This document shows positions 13,299 through 25,120 of a stretch of DNA of 64,000 nt, one piece after another. Location of the stretch: positions 7,311,319-7,375,318 of the forward strand of contig NC_051087.1 of NCBI RefSeq assembly GCF_901709675.1, written 5' to 3'. The notes under the pieces are model-generated. The model saw nothing but the letters and a program-made list of their open reading frames with translations. It was not told the DNA's origin and searched no databases. A program made the position numbers and the translations under genes. The stretch is from Syngnathus acus. Lineage: Eukaryota > Chordata > Actinopteri > Syngnathiformes > Syngnathidae. Numbering within the stretch: position 1 is the stretch's first letter; each line of letters opens with the position of its first letter.

Positions 13299-15102
13299 AG
13301 TATCATAAAAGCTTGACATACAAATTATTTTAAGAATCTCTGAGATACATCAACACATCAATATCAGTGGTTTGTGTGTCTGCATGCATGTTCGTGTCTG
13401 TGTGCAAGTCTGTAGGCATGAGGCAGACAAATCAACTGCGTATAAGATAGAGCCTCTATCAGCTACTCGTCAGTGAGCTTGTCATTTAAAGTAAAAATGA
13501 AGAGTTGAGTTCTGCAGGAACAAAATTTGCCTTGCATGCGAGCACGGAAAGGAAAGTGGTAAAAAATGAGACAGAGCAATCATCGGCAATAGTTGGGAAT
13601 CAAACGACTTTTCCCCTAAGTTCATATTGTCATGCTCTGTCTATGCCTTGCAATCAAATGAAGAGAGTAGCCTGATTTTGTTTTTCTTCTTCCAGTATTC
13701 TTGTATAAATTTTGTGTTAAAAATGCCTGTATTGATTTTACCTCTTTATTTTTTGTGTATACCTACTCCAAACTATTAAAAAACCCGATAAAAATAATTC
13801 TTTAGAACTACCCATGGTATCCTCTATCATAACAAACAAGCTTGAAACACTAGTCTTGCATTATAAACCCCATGGATGTTTTTTTTTTATGCAGTGGTGC
13901 GTGCATCTGGTGGCCAGCCTTCCCATGGCAATGTATATGTATGCACTTAATAGGCATTGATTTTCCAAGGCATTGTTCTTCCAAGGCATTGTTCCTAGTA
14001 AATAACAGTGGGTCACCAACCCTTACTGTTTCATTTCCCCCGTCGCCTCAACTACCTTGACATGGGGCGTTACCAAGTGCCTCACACCTTACCTTTGTCC
14101 CCTCCAGGTCATGCAATGTATGTTGAGACATGTGGTAGACTGCAAGGAGCTGTCAACTGCGCGACAAAGCAAGTAGAAGTACCCCTGTGTGCAGGGCTGA
14201 TTGTTTTCCAGTCTGCATGCTGTATTCCCCTGATACCTGTGCCATCCCGCTCAAATGTTGACGGATTTATTTCGTATACAGTGTATGTGTGTGCATGTGT
14301 CTTGTTTAATTCTATTTTGTTGGTGCCAATGTCTGAATAAGCATCAAAAGAGAGATCATGTTTATTTAAATCTCAAAACAACTACACCGACAACATCCAT
14401 GAAAATTGAAACATGGCATGATAGGACTAAGTTACTTGAGCAATGCTAGAGAATTTTTATTACTATTATTATTTTATATACCACAAGGAGAACCTGGGGA
14501 TCTTATTGAATTTAATTTGTTAGCAGCGGGTCTTTTTTAGGCTCACATTCAAATTTTATTTGTAATGATCTGGGGACCAATGACCAAAAATAGTACGGTA
14601 TGTCTTTCTTCACTGTTGAGCTTCCCCTCCTGACATCATTTCAAGATAATTCAAAAGGTGTTCAACAGTTTGCAAGTCAATTTCTTTTTCGTGTGCACAA
14701 TTTGATGGCCATGGAAAAAGCCTTCACCAAATCATAACTTTTCGTCTTGGATCCGATTTTTTTCGTGTATTGTCACTTGAATGAGCGGCTCAATCTGTGT
14801 GAGGTGGGTATGTGGCGAGTGTGCATTCATCTTGTTGAGGCAGGCGGGCTCCTTTATTTGAATGACAGGCTATGAAGAGTGTATGGGAATAGTTAGCCAG
14901 CTAATGAGCACTGAAGAATCTGTTCAGCCGTATGGTCAATGAAGTCAATCTTCGGCAGTGTATTAACGTTCTGTCGTTAGTCTGCCGGCTTTTCACTCAC
15001 TCGTAATGCACATCAACAAGCGAATCTTGTCAGGAAACTTCAGCCTCGGAGGGACCGCTCCCCATCTTTCTAGCTGGTTTAGCTGTAGAATCCAACTGGT
15101 GT

Positions 15103-15155
15103 ATATGATATGATAAGATAATATATAATATAATATATGATATGATATGATAGGA
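15103..15155. repeat. Imperfect (ATATG)n pentanucleotide repeat
   Basis: The run alternates atatg/gata and atata units with small slips, and is about 53 bp long. It lies in the large upstream intron. Confidence 0.85.
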
Positions 15156-16865
15156 TAAGCATCTCCAGTCCTCAAAAAAGCCGGAATTTAACACATAGCC
15201 TTTTAAATGTTGCATCTGTCAGATTGGAGGAACTAGAAATGGATCATGTTTCACTTGTCAGTCTAAAGGAGTACCACAGAAAGTACTTTTAATCACATTT
15301 GCCTTGAGGAAACATTTTGCCCTTTCTCATTTATACTCAGTGTTTTTAATTTTGCATCTCAAGTGTCCCTGGACAATCAATGCTGGCACTGCTGCTACAT
15401 GCTGGGAAATTTACAATTTCTGAAAGCAAAGCTTAGACACTTTTGGGTGTGTGCAAGATGATTAGATCCTCACTGATCGTGTTGATGTGTCAGGACTCAG
15501 GAGGTGTGAATAATCAATTAAGTTAACACTTCTATGCTTCATGCCTGAATCAGGTGATCACGAAATATATTTGATAAATACATCTTGTGCAAAATGAGGC
15601 TACCGGGCTAACAATTCTAACATTCATTCATTCAAACTCATGAGGGCAGCAGTTTACTCTGTATGAGTATGTAGCCGTCCACCTCCATCGTATCGACAAC
15701 TGAAAGTAAGTTCAACTTGTCAGGCTCCAATGTTGCTAGCTAAGGCAAACAATACTCAGTGCAGATCTGCAAACCTTTTGGATTTGATGGTGTGTTTTAC
15801 CCCTTTGCAACCAGACTGCAAATGAATGTTTTTCCTACAGAGACAATTCTGGTTACCCCAGTGATTTAAAACTTGAGTGGTTACTCTTTGTACACAAGTC
15901 AAGGAGTGTTTTCCATAACCCCTTTGAATAGCGGGCATTTTTATGAGGTTTATAGATAAAAACAGGAACCTTCAGTTTGTGCATTTTAATATCCTTTTCT
16001 GTCTCTAATGTTCAAAAAAGCTCAATGATTCATCCACAAACCTTTGATCCACATGGAGGCTGCCACTTAGTACATACAGTAGAATGGAAATAAAGGCCGA
16101 CAGCTCAAACATTGTTTGATTTATTACCCACCTTCTTGTGCTCTTTGACGCAACCATTTCAATCAATTTCCAGTTACTCTGCTCCATTTAGGTGATTTAG
16201 ATAGCATGGCAAAAGAATGCCCATCCTTTCAAATGCAGTGGAGGCCTTCATCAAATTAGAATTGAAGAGATTATTCAAGGCCGAGCGAAATGACAAAATC
16301 AATAGTTCAACACTAAAATGAAGAATGGGCATTCGGAGGGGATCACTCCCTTGACTGCCCCTTCTTCATCCATCTCATCTACTCAACTGCTTTGAGCTCC
16401 CAACACAGGAATAAACAACAAACAAATAATCAAAAACAAAAAGCACTTTCTTAGTTAATTGCTATTAGAAGTTTGGCTGATATTGCAGCTTTGGACCTTT
16501 TCCAGCTCTGTGTGTTGGTTAAGAGGCTAGCTGTGGGAGAGGGTCTATTGGGCTTCTTTCCAGCCTCCACAAAGCTCTTTGCCTCTCACACTCACATGGA
16601 ACTGTGTACAAGAAAAGTGCAGGGGTGACACAAGGTCTTATGGCAATGAGACTGTGAATCCGACAAATGCTTAAAATATGATGCACCTTTTGCATTTTCT
16701 GACTCCTCACAGTGCAGCAATGGGAACTATTTGATTTTTTTTTTTTCTGTGCAAGAAAATATATGCCCAAATGCAAAACATCCTGTTAAATTGCTTTTCT
16801 TCAATGTATTTAACCATTCACATTCGTGTGAAAAGCGAAGCCTTCCTTCGTCTCTCTTCCTCACC

Positions 16866-16912
16866 CACCCACACACACACACACACTTTAAACACATCCG
16901 CACGCGCGCGCA
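16866..16912. repeat. Short (CA)n and (CG)n tracts
   Basis: A (CA) run of about 9 units at 16869-16886 is followed after 14 bp by cacgcgcgcgca at 16901-16912. It is intronic simple sequence. Confidence 0.85.
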
Positions 16913-17846
16913 TAAAAGGACGGCAATCCATCAATGCGCTCATTGCTGTCATGAGGAAAGAGACAGAGCTCTAAGCCAGAGTCGTCTAACACAAATTTGA
17001 TTTCGTTCAATTTGCCTCAAACGGTGACATGTGAGCACCAGCAGCGCTAATATGGACTGGCACCTCTGCTGCTAACAGCGGTGTTTGGCTCTCTTTCAAA
17101 CACTGGCCACATTGGCACCTCGGGTTTTGGTTGCATTATACAGTTGTGTGTGATGAAAGTGAACAAAGACTGATACTGTGTCGTTATATATTGACTTTGC
17201 TTGCTCATAATGAATATGCAAGCGAAGTAAAAGTTTATTATTGCAGGTTTTAAACTCTACTTTATGCCCAAAACAACAAAATATCACATAATGCAGAGGG
17301 AAATGGGCATCACCCTGCCTGACCTGCAGTTAAATGGACTGCAATGAGCTGCGTCTGGAATTCAAATTTTCCCAGCCATAAAGTGCCTTGTTACACCACC
17401 AAGTGATTCCAATGCCTCAATAGTGGTCATACATCACAAGCGCGTTAGAAATGTCAGCTTATCAAGCTCACAATTCTTTATCAGCGTTTGTGAAATTGAT
17501 GATTTGAACTTGAAATATATCATATTATCTTGCTAGAACTGAAGGCTTTCCTCCATCTGGCCCACGTCTCCCAGCTTTTCCTGTACTTGATGACTGTTGG
17601 CATACTGTATGCTTCCCGTGGTAATGCTATTGACATTTATCTGTGCATGTCATGTAGATATTACTTTAGTGGGCCTCAGCATTTGTTACGTCCATTTTCC
17701 TTGCACAGTATGACACTACCCCCTGTCCTCAGACTACAAAACAGAATAATGAACAAACTGAGCCTGTACCATATTAAATTACCTTTGGTAGTCTGCACAT
17801 CAAGAACAAAGGCAGAACAAATTTACAAAGCTAATTGAAATATCAC

Positions 17847-17930
17847 AAGGCAGCACGGTGTGGGAGGTGTTCTGGGTTCAAATCTTGACTCAGGCCTTCA
17901 AATGTGTGGAGTATGCAGATCCCCCCCTCC
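17847..17930 (+). repeat. SINE-like repeat, 5' head fragment (decayed)
   Basis: The phrase 'aggcagcacggtgtggg', then 'ctgggttcaaatcttgactc' and 'atgtgtggagtatgcag', resembles the tRNA-like head and following segment of the copy at 55495-55856. It lacks the middle and 3' parts and is quite diverged. It ends about 190 bp before the exon at 18125. Confidence 0.5.
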
Positions 17931-18124
17931 CTTGCAATTCTTCCTCACAAATTACAAAAACATTGTGGGTTAAGTGATAACTACTAAATTGTTCATTTGT
18001 GTGATTGTGCGAGTTGCCATTTTATGCAATGTGACTGCCTGGCAAGGAGAACCCTGAGCAAATGCGCGGACAGATGAAATATCACTGATGACTTTTTCTG
18101 CTTTGTTTGTCTTTCATTATTCAG

Positions 18125-18217
18125 GTGGCCAACTTGGCTTGCTCCATCTCTAATAATGAAGAGGGTGTCAAGCTGGTTCGAATGGCTGCAACCCAAATTG
18201 ATAGCCTTTGCCCACAG
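18125..18217 (+). CDS. ctnna2: ctnna2 exon: alpha-N-catenin residues about 431-461 (M-domain)
   Basis: A 93-bp phase-0 exon of 31 codons, beginning Val-Ala-Asn-Leu-Ala-Cys-Ser and ending Ser-Leu-Cys-Pro-Gln. The acceptor is ttattcag and the donor gtgagt. The sequence is near-identical to vertebrate alpha-catenins and belongs to the second helical bundle of the M-domain, which packs against the vinculin-binding first bundle in the closed molecule. Alpha-N-catenin is the neural alpha-catenin: it links the cadherin/beta-catenin complex to F-actin at adherens junctions and synaptic contacts. 'MAATQIDSLCPQ' here fits the ctnna2 paralogue better than the alpha-E form. This is the first exon in the window, and the upstream half of the gene lies outside it. 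Confidence 0.97.
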
Positions 18218-19302
18218 GTGAGTTCTTTCACCGTGTTGTAAAATATTCGCACAAGCCCAGTGTTGAGTGCTTATGTCCAAAAGGCATTTAAAAGCATACC
18301 TTTTTTTTTTAACAAATAGAATGGAGCTGAGACTTAAAGAATCTAGGTTGGCAGAATGTTGGAGCCATCCATCAATAACGCGTAGGAGGATTTTATAGTG
18401 CTGTTTCTCAGGATGTAAGCACCGGTGGAAGTTAAAATCAATACATTGTTTCCAGGGTTAACAGTGGGCCTTTTTCAGAGAGGACCCACCTTTGTGAGAA
18501 ATAAATAAGAAAATGAGGTTTGAAATTCATATTGACTGTCTGATGCACAAAATGTATCTCAATGTACAAGAGAAAAACTACACATTTAACTTTGGCAATA
18601 CTAAACCAGACATTGAACTTTGTGACTGAAGATCAATGCGAAATCATTCATGTGAAATCAAAATGAATGCGAGATTAAGATTTGTACATTTTTTGAAAAG
18701 GCATTCATAATGACTCCCAGTGATGTATAGATTGTGGAAATTGAGTAATATTTGAAGTATATACGTCAATTTAAATATCCAGGAATTCAGTAGCTGGAGC
18801 ATGAAGAAAATCACAAGTCAAAGTTGGTGAGGTTTAGCGACACAAACTAGCGCATCAGAAATAATTGAAATTAAATCGACACTGTCTATTTCCCAAAAAA
18901 TCACATTTATAATCCTACATTTTCCGTGCAGATATCCTACTAGGAACTATGCAGACCATACATTCTTATGCAGGCACATTTTTGTCTGATTTTGGACTTT
19001 TCAAAAACTTTGGTGACTCCACCGTGTTTGTTTCAAAATGCTGTTCACCATTGATATAGGGTGGTTGCGAAAGTGCTTGAAAATTCCAAGACTTGCGGTG
19101 TGTACATGAGCAAAGCATTTTAGAGTTCGAGGAGGATAGTAGTCCTCTTGGCCCAGACTTTATAACACCCATCTGTTGGGAATAATCCTTGCTGGCCACA
19201 AATTAAAATACTCAAAAGAAGAAGATAAAATTAAGAATTGTACACTGTTTTACTTAATAGACTGAGAGCCAATGAAATGCAACAGCTTCTCTATCTTGAC
19301 AG
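18218..19302 (+). other. ctnna2: ctnna2 intron, 1085 bp
   Basis: Donor gtgagt, acceptor ttgacag. AT-rich, with no repeat family or coding signal recognised. The reverse-strand open frame in its 3' half shows no known motif. Confidence 0.95.
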
Positions 19303-19459
19303 GTTATCAATGCTGCCCTCACTTTGGCTGCCAGACCTCAGAGTAAAGTAGCCCAGGACAATATGGACGTTTTCAAGGACCAGTGGGAGAAGCAAGTCCG
19401 CATCTTGACTGAAGCCGTGGATGATATCACTTCTGTGGATGACTTCCTGTCTGTGTCAG
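19303..19459 (+). CDS. ctnna2: ctnna2 exon: residues about 462-513 (end of M2 bundle)
   Basis: 157 bp, entering in phase 0 and leaving with one base of the next codon. It encodes Val-Ile-Asn-Ala-Ala-Leu through Phe-Leu-Ser-Val-Ser. 'RPQSKVAQDNMDVF' is the alpha-N form (alpha-E has a Lys-Pro and Asn-Met-Asp-Leu version). The exon covers the last helices of the second M bundle. The Asp at about 501 (in 'TEAVDD') matches alpha-E Asp503, which is reported to form a salt bridge with the next bundle and help keep the tension-sensitive region closed. The donor is gtataa, a weaker match, and opens the unusually short intron at 19460-19534. Confidence 0.97.
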
Positions 19460-19534
19460 GTATAAACCTGTTTAGTGTGGTCACACAACAAGAGTCATTC
19501 GGTTCCACTGAGTGTTATTTCCTCCTCTCCCAAG
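19460..19534 (+). other. ctnna2: ctnna2 mini-intron, 75 bp, stop-free and in frame
   Basis: The intron is 75 bp, near the lower size limit for vertebrate introns. It starts gtataa and ends ctctcccaag, with a pyrimidine tract (atttcctcctctccc) before the acceptor. It is a multiple of three, and the exon frame reads through all 25 codons without a stop, so an unspliced transcript would keep the downstream frame. I treat it as an intron because removing it gives the exact alpha-catenin sequence Ser-Val-Ser-Glu-Asn-His-Ile-Leu. The intervening residues resemble no alpha-catenin sequence I know. Confidence 0.93.
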
Positions 19535-19735
19535 AAAACCACATCCTTGAGGACGTAAACAAATGCGTCATAGCACTTCAAGAGGGCGATGTGGACACTC
19601 TGGACCGGACTGCGGGAGCTATCAGGGGCCGAGCTGCTCGAGTTGTGCACATTATAAATGCAGAGATGGAGAACTATGAACCAGGCGTCTACACTGAGCG
19701 TGTGCTGGAGTCCATCAAGCTCCTGTCTGAAACTG
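19535..19735 (+). CDS. ctnna2: ctnna2 exon: residues about 514-580 (M3 bundle)
   Basis: 201 bp. The split first codon (g from the previous exon, then aa) gives Glu of ENHILEDVNKC, and the exon ends in Leu-Ser-Glu-Thr plus one base of a Val codon. The donor is gttagt, a weak variant. It encodes the first part of the third M bundle. Glu at about 519 and the arginines at about 546 and 549 (in 'AIRGRAAR') correspond to alpha-E Glu521, Arg548 and Arg551, residues implicated in the salt-bridge network that holds the M region shut until tension exposes the vinculin site. The only differences I notice from mammalian ctnna2 are conservative changes near the end (Val-His, Glu-Pro-Gly, Glu-Ser-Ile). Confidence 0.97.
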
Positions 19736-20532
19736 GTTAGTACATTACAAATGCACTCGTGTATAATATAAAGTTGTGTTTTTATCTTGGGGAAAAACAG
19801 TTTTGGCACAGGTAGTCTTACTCTTTATTATTGTCTTTTTATTCATTTTGTCTTTTTTGTTTCGATTTCAACAGGGACATTATAAATTCAATAGCAACAA
19901 CATAAAATACTTTGCAACATGTTGCCAAGCAGTGTTCGTGGAGGTTAATCATACAGGCTTTATGTGGATTTTTTTGAAATGGCACTGCCAAACACCCTCA
20001 TTAAGCTGTTTGAAGAAAAGAACACGTTCCAAAAACCACGGAAGCTCTAAAATTGCAGATATATAAAATGGTACAGTTTGGAGTTCAATTAAAAATTTCT
20101 GAAAAAATATGGCCACGAGTATAAATGCCAATCAAAGAGGTGTAGTTGCACTTCAGTATGTTTTCTTATTTATTTTAATTATGCAATGATTAGCTTCAGT
20201 TTACTCGGGAATATGATAATGTTACATTTGAAAATTGTCTGAACAGGTAAACCTTTATTAAAGTTTGAGCCATGAACAAATTAATTCATTTAACATCATT
20301 GTCAGTAAAATGAAAATCATAATATTAAAAACAACATCATCACTAAACAGATTATGTTCAAGGTTATGTTGAAAGTACTACAGTGCTCTAAAAAAAATGA
20401 CAAGTTCTTGATACACACTGCTCCGGATGCAGAGCTGCCACTGCTCATATTAGAAATGTTGATGCAAAGACTTCGGCAAATTGCGCATTTGTCAGTCTCC
20501 CCATAAAATCAGTAAACACTAAACACTCCTGC

Positions 20533-20559
20533 ATATATATATATATATACATATATATA
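20533..20559. repeat. (AT)n microsatellite
   Basis: About 27 bp of alternating AT with one C interruption. It lies in the 6.2-kb intron. Confidence 0.9.
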
Positions 20560-21937
20560 CTCAAGTCACATCACAATCTCTGTTTTTTTTTTTTTTTAAA
20601 TCAGCCCTCAGCCCTCTATTTATTTATATTCTTGATCGACAGCCACTTGCTCCTCATCCACTTTCGTCCCTCTCATTATTGCCCATTTACAGCATTGCTA
20701 TATCTATTGTTTCCCTTGTTGCATCCATATGCCGGGATAATTGCTAAAACAATCATTTATTCTTGCAGCTATCTGATAAATTGCAAAGAGCATCAGGTGA
20801 ATCACGTGCTCACACAGATATCTGGCGCTGACAACCCCCCATAATAGACCTCCCGCAGCACTAGTTATATGCTGTCATAGGCACATACTCTTCTATTATT
20901 GCATGATTCTCTTCATTTGATTGAGGTATTTAATTGATAAAGTACAGTGGACACTTAAGGTTAATTTCATCTGACTATAACCTTGTCTCACATTAGGACT
21001 ATAAAATTCTGCTGCTGTTCCATTAATCCTCCATGAAGTACCAAGCTTGAGTTAGCAGCAACCCACACTCTATATTGTGTTCTGTGTGAATTTTCTTCTC
21101 GGCAAGTTTATCATCAGTGCACCATGCACTGTATTCCTCGGAGCTTTGACTGAAAAATGTGCTTCGATCCCCATGATATTGATTCTTGAAGTTGTTCAAC
21201 ACACTGTCGTTTAGTGCATGGCGTTATGGCCGAGTGACAGTAAAAGTCACAATAAAAGATTCTTGATTTTTTTTTTTCTGTTGTTTTCATAGCTGCACGC
21301 CACGATGATAAAATACCGTATACCTACTCCAAGTCTTGTTTGCATTATCATCCTGCAAAACTTTGGTTCGAGGAATTTTTGTCCATGAGTCTTTGCTCGG
21401 CGGGGAAACTGTAAACACGATTGTACCATGTTGGTTTTGGGATTCAAAAAAAAAAACTTTTTGCTTCCCAGTCTAAGTTTGGTGGTTCTTTGAGGGTGAC
21501 AATGCACAATTGATCTGGACCATGAAGCACTCATTGATCCTTCTGAACTTTTGCTTCCCTCGCTCCCTCAAAGACCTGAAGTCTATGGATTTGATCACAG
21601 TCAAGGGGAAATCTATAGCTGAGGGAAAGATGATTCAATGTAGCTGAACAAAGGCAAAGGATGCAGGACCACACACTTTTAGAGGGTACCAAGTCCAATT
21701 AACTCGACTCTTCCAGAAAATCAATAGCTGTCACCAATGATTTCACTAAGTGTTTCGAGCTTTTTGTGGAATTCATTGATGTGATGTCCTCCCCAACCCC
21801 CCTTTCTTTGTGATGTGCATGCTTCAAACATCTAGTCCAGACCGTCTAGTGTGTGCGCTGTGGACAAAAGCATAAAAACATATTTCTTGATTTATTAGAC
21901 AATCGTCATTAAACCTGTGTCTTAATTATTTCCCTTT

Positions 21938-22165
21938 AAGACATTCTGGATAATTATATGCCTCAAACTTTGAGGAAACAGTTTGAGGAAACAGGAACAA
22001 CAACAAGCCCTGATCCCAATCCCATCCAGCTAGGCCTTTGGTTAGGTCCAATGTCAGTGACCTCTGACCGCACAAGTTCCCCTCTAAATGAATCAACAAA
22101 CATTCCCACAGACAGACTACCTAGAATAGCTCTCAGGGAGACTTTTGCAATGGCCTAGCAGTCCT
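21938..22165 (+). pseudogene. Tc1-like transposase relic, internally deleted
   Basis: The DNA from 'aagacattctggataattat' onward follows the later part of a Tc1-type transposase gene: the 'H/Y-W-x-x-x' region, a jump, then Ser-Pro-Asp-Pro-Asn-Pro-Ile-Gln where the family has S-P-D-L-N-P-I-E, and finally Ile-Pro-Thr-Asp-Arg-Leu-Pro-Arg where a Tc1 protein ends. An internal stretch of roughly 100 bp (estimated from the usual spacing) is missing between 'ggaaacaggaacaac' and 'agccctgatccc'. The third catalytic acidic residue of the DDE triad is replaced by Gln (cag at 22027-22029). No terminal inverted repeat was found. It is a dead, 5'-truncated fragment. The family call rests on the motif and residue order. 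Confidence 0.8.
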
Positions 22166-23595
22166 GTTCATGTCCTTCAATAACCTATGACATGAAAATC
22201 TAGACTAGTCCATGACCTGCAATGGCTGGTCACTGCCCTATTAGGCCCCAATGCAAGTGGACCATATTGTGAAAAAGTTCCAATGAACTCTTGTATGTTC
22301 AGTTTTATTGTGCTTACGCGACACATCCCACCACTCCAGATGGGAATTGTTCGTCGATGTTATGCTTCATAAATAACCTTTTTTGCTATTTAACGGACTT
22401 CCCTTTCTCAGCCTACGTGTATTTAGCTGCATGTTTGTGGCTGCTTGTCATTTCATTTTGTTTGCTTACATCCATGACTACTTCTCCATCTTTGTGGCAA
22501 GGGCCACATCAACACCAGGACACTTATCACAACTGCCTGACCTCTGAACCTGTCTCAATTTGTCCATCCTTCCCTCTCGTATATTGAGTGTGATCAGATT
22601 AATGGGCCGGCCAAATACTGGCAGCCAAGGCACACAACTCTTGTGTGTAAAGCTGAGCCATAGATTCCTGACAGACAATCTACACATCGGCCCCAGGATT
22701 GAATCGTGTCCTTGAAAGGAGGAGAAATCAATAGCGTAATGGGAAAGTGGTTATGGTCAAACTCTTCCTCCCCTAGCCTCTTCCTTCTTTCTTCTTACAA
22801 GACACTTTTCTGCCAACTACTGTAACTCCCCATGTTTAAACTAATCTCCTCTGCAAAAAGAGGGTGGCACATTTTAAAGTCAATCATTAATGTGGTGCCT
22901 GGAGAGGGTAGATTAAAAAACTGATATATGGCCTAACTTAGTGTGCCATTTCAAGAGGTGGGGTAGCATTACTCCTAGTTATTACATTGGGCCATGTTAA
23001 ATGGGATTTAGTCAGGATTTTATCGTGAGTAATAACATCTCACAGTGGCACACACGTCATGCATGTAGGTTTTGGGATTTTCGCAACAGAAGAAAAATCA
23101 TTAGCTGTTAGCTGAAAATGTGCAAAATAGTTCTTCTCTTTTCAAGATAAAAAAAAAAAAAACAAGGCTTTGCAGGATATATTTTTAGGTGATGTTTTTG
23201 AAATATACTTTATAAATGATTGAATTCAGTGGCAAGTTGTTTGTCAAGCCATGTGTTATAAGAATTGGTTGTCCTCAATCGACCCATGCACCTTTTTATG
23301 ATCATATTACTGAGCTGGATGAGTTTCTCTTCAAATTCATGTTTGTTTTTTTATTTCTAGGGAAAGTTGTTTTTGTCGAAATGGAAAATAATCACACAAC
23401 TTGATTGTATCCGAGAGGCCTCTTAAAATCAGCACCAGGTTGATAGTGAGTGCTTTAATGGGGCAAATGTGTTTCTTAATGTGACATGTTCTTGTTCAAA
23501 TATCTGAATGTCATATTTCTTTTTACTGCAGGAAGTTTCATAAGTAGGGAAATGTGAAATAATAATACAAAATTAGGCATTGAATACATTATGCC

Positions 23596-23880
23596 AGCAC
23601 ACTGAGTTAGTGGTTAACACGTCTGCCTCAGTCAGGAGTTTCGGGTTTGAAAGTCTATTAATTCTTCTCTGTGTGGGGGTTTTCAGCTTCACCCTGATCT
23701 TGAAGTTACTCCAGCTTCCTCTCACGTTCCAAAAAACATACATGTTAGGTTAATTGAATGCAAGTGCGATGGGTTGTTTGAGCTGTTGACCAGTCCGGAG
23801 TTTTAACTCACCTCCCAATCAGTTAAGAAAAGCTCCAGTTCCCGAAGTGGACTGAAGACAACAATATTGAATATGGATGC
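23596..23880 (+). repeat. SINE-like repeat, near full-length but decayed
   Basis: It starts 'gttagtggttaacacgtctgcctca' (A-box-like), passes through 'gggtttgaaagtct' (degraded B-box) and 'ctctgtgtgggggttttc', then 'cttcctctcacgttccaaaaaacatacatg', and ends with 'aaaagctccagttcccg'. The order is the same as in the copy at 55495-55856, with many substitutions, so it is an older insertion. Confidence 0.7.
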
Positions 23881-25077
23881 ATTAAAATTGTTGTTGGCCA
23901 GATTTTAAAAATGTTATATGTTCTGTACTGTATTTTGTTTCAGTTGGGTTTATTTTGCTTCCAGGTTGTGGTGGTTATAGTGTTGTTCACTTCATAAACC
24001 TGTTAGTGAGTAATAAAGCATTGTTCAGATTTAACAATATAAATTCAAGAGACTCCATATGCACCAAGTGATATAGGAAAGAAATGCTTTGCACTCAAGA
24101 CCTACGTGTATATGATTAATTTTGCAGTTCACTAGCAAAACTGTGTTCGTGTAGAATTCAGGATTAGAAAAGAAAAAAAAAGTGCTATTTAGAGCTTGTT
24201 AATCACCTCACAGAGGCACGCCATCCTTGCACTTGGGGTTCTTCATTGTTCTTGCATAACTTCCTACTTTAAACTATGCCTAAGCCTGGAGGGTGAAAAA
24301 AACCATTCCTACATGGTCACATTTAATTCCCTTCATCATTTCTCAACCGGAATGAGTGAAATTGCTCCTTACCATCAGCAACCTCTCTCATTAAGAGCTT
24401 GCAGAACATTTAAATATTTCTATTTGAAATGCCTTCCCAGCAATTCTCAAAAGCCTATTTTACGCTGCTCCACTAAGTGGATTAAACTAAATTAAAAATG
24501 AAGAAAGTGAGAGATTTCTGTTGTGCCTTTTACATTTGTTGGAACATAGCTTCTCACCAAAAGAGGCATGCCTCAGATATGTACACCTGTAATGCCTGCT
24601 GACTGATTCAGTTTATTCATCCTCGGCCGAGAAGAAGTAAGTAAGTATGAATACAATTGACGGTTTGCAGGCTCACTGTCTTTTTTGTTGTTAACTCTTT
24701 TATAACCGTATTAAAACTGCTATTGTTTTGCACATGCGTATCTTATGAAACCCTGTTCTGTTATCTCTTCATAGAAAATAATGTGTGTGAAAACACCACT
24801 TTACAAAGTACCTGATTCAAGAAAACAATGAACTCAGACCTGGAAAATCATTAATGAATGGGTTAGAGAAAAGAAGGCAACATCTTTATTATCTATTGAT
24901 ATATTATCATTGAGAAACTATGACATTACTTTGTGCAGTTGGGTTTATACCCAGTGCTGTATGTCGTAATCAGTCGATGTGATGAGTGGATATAATACAA
25001 TTGCCCAGGTGGATACAAATTGTGGGAAATGTGTACTTTTCTTTTGTATGACAGCAACCAGTGCTCTCTGGCTTTAT

Positions 25078-25120
25078 AATTTCAGTACAATTCAACTGTA
25101 ATTTCAGTACAATTCAACTG
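25078..25120. repeat. 22-bp tandem duplication
   Basis: The unit aatttcagtacaattcaact plus two bases occurs twice back to back with almost no difference. The second copy runs into 'gaacagataac'. It is a small local duplication in the intron, 830 bp before the next exon. Confidence 0.9.

Larger units (their letters stand above)
1..18124 (+). other. ctnna2: ctnna2 intron, partial (5' end outside window)
   Basis: This is the intron before the first exon in the window. It ends at the acceptor ttattcag at 18117-18124, and its 5' end is not in the window, so it is at least 18.1 kb. I see no exon: the preceding alpha-catenin exon (ending in a His-Ala-Asn-Lys-Leu-Val-Glu-like sequence) was not recognised here. 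The nested LRRTM gene that mammals carry in a ctnna2 intron was not found either. The open frames are short, AT-biased and resemble no family I know. The content is AT-rich unique sequence plus the repeats listed separately (SINE-like pieces, a small inverted-repeat element, a LINE-like tail and microsatellites). Calling it intron is an inference from the first exon starting in phase 0 behind a good acceptor. Confidence 0.8.

Noticed and set aside
17530-17838. 102-codon open frame upstream of the first exon
   Set aside because: Not alpha-catenin sequence, no splice borders in phase with the exon at 18125, no recognised motif.
1-18124. Nested LRRTM1-type gene, as in the mammalian CTNNA2 intron
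   Set aside because: No long leucine-rich-repeat frame exists on either strand; if present in this species it lies outside the window.
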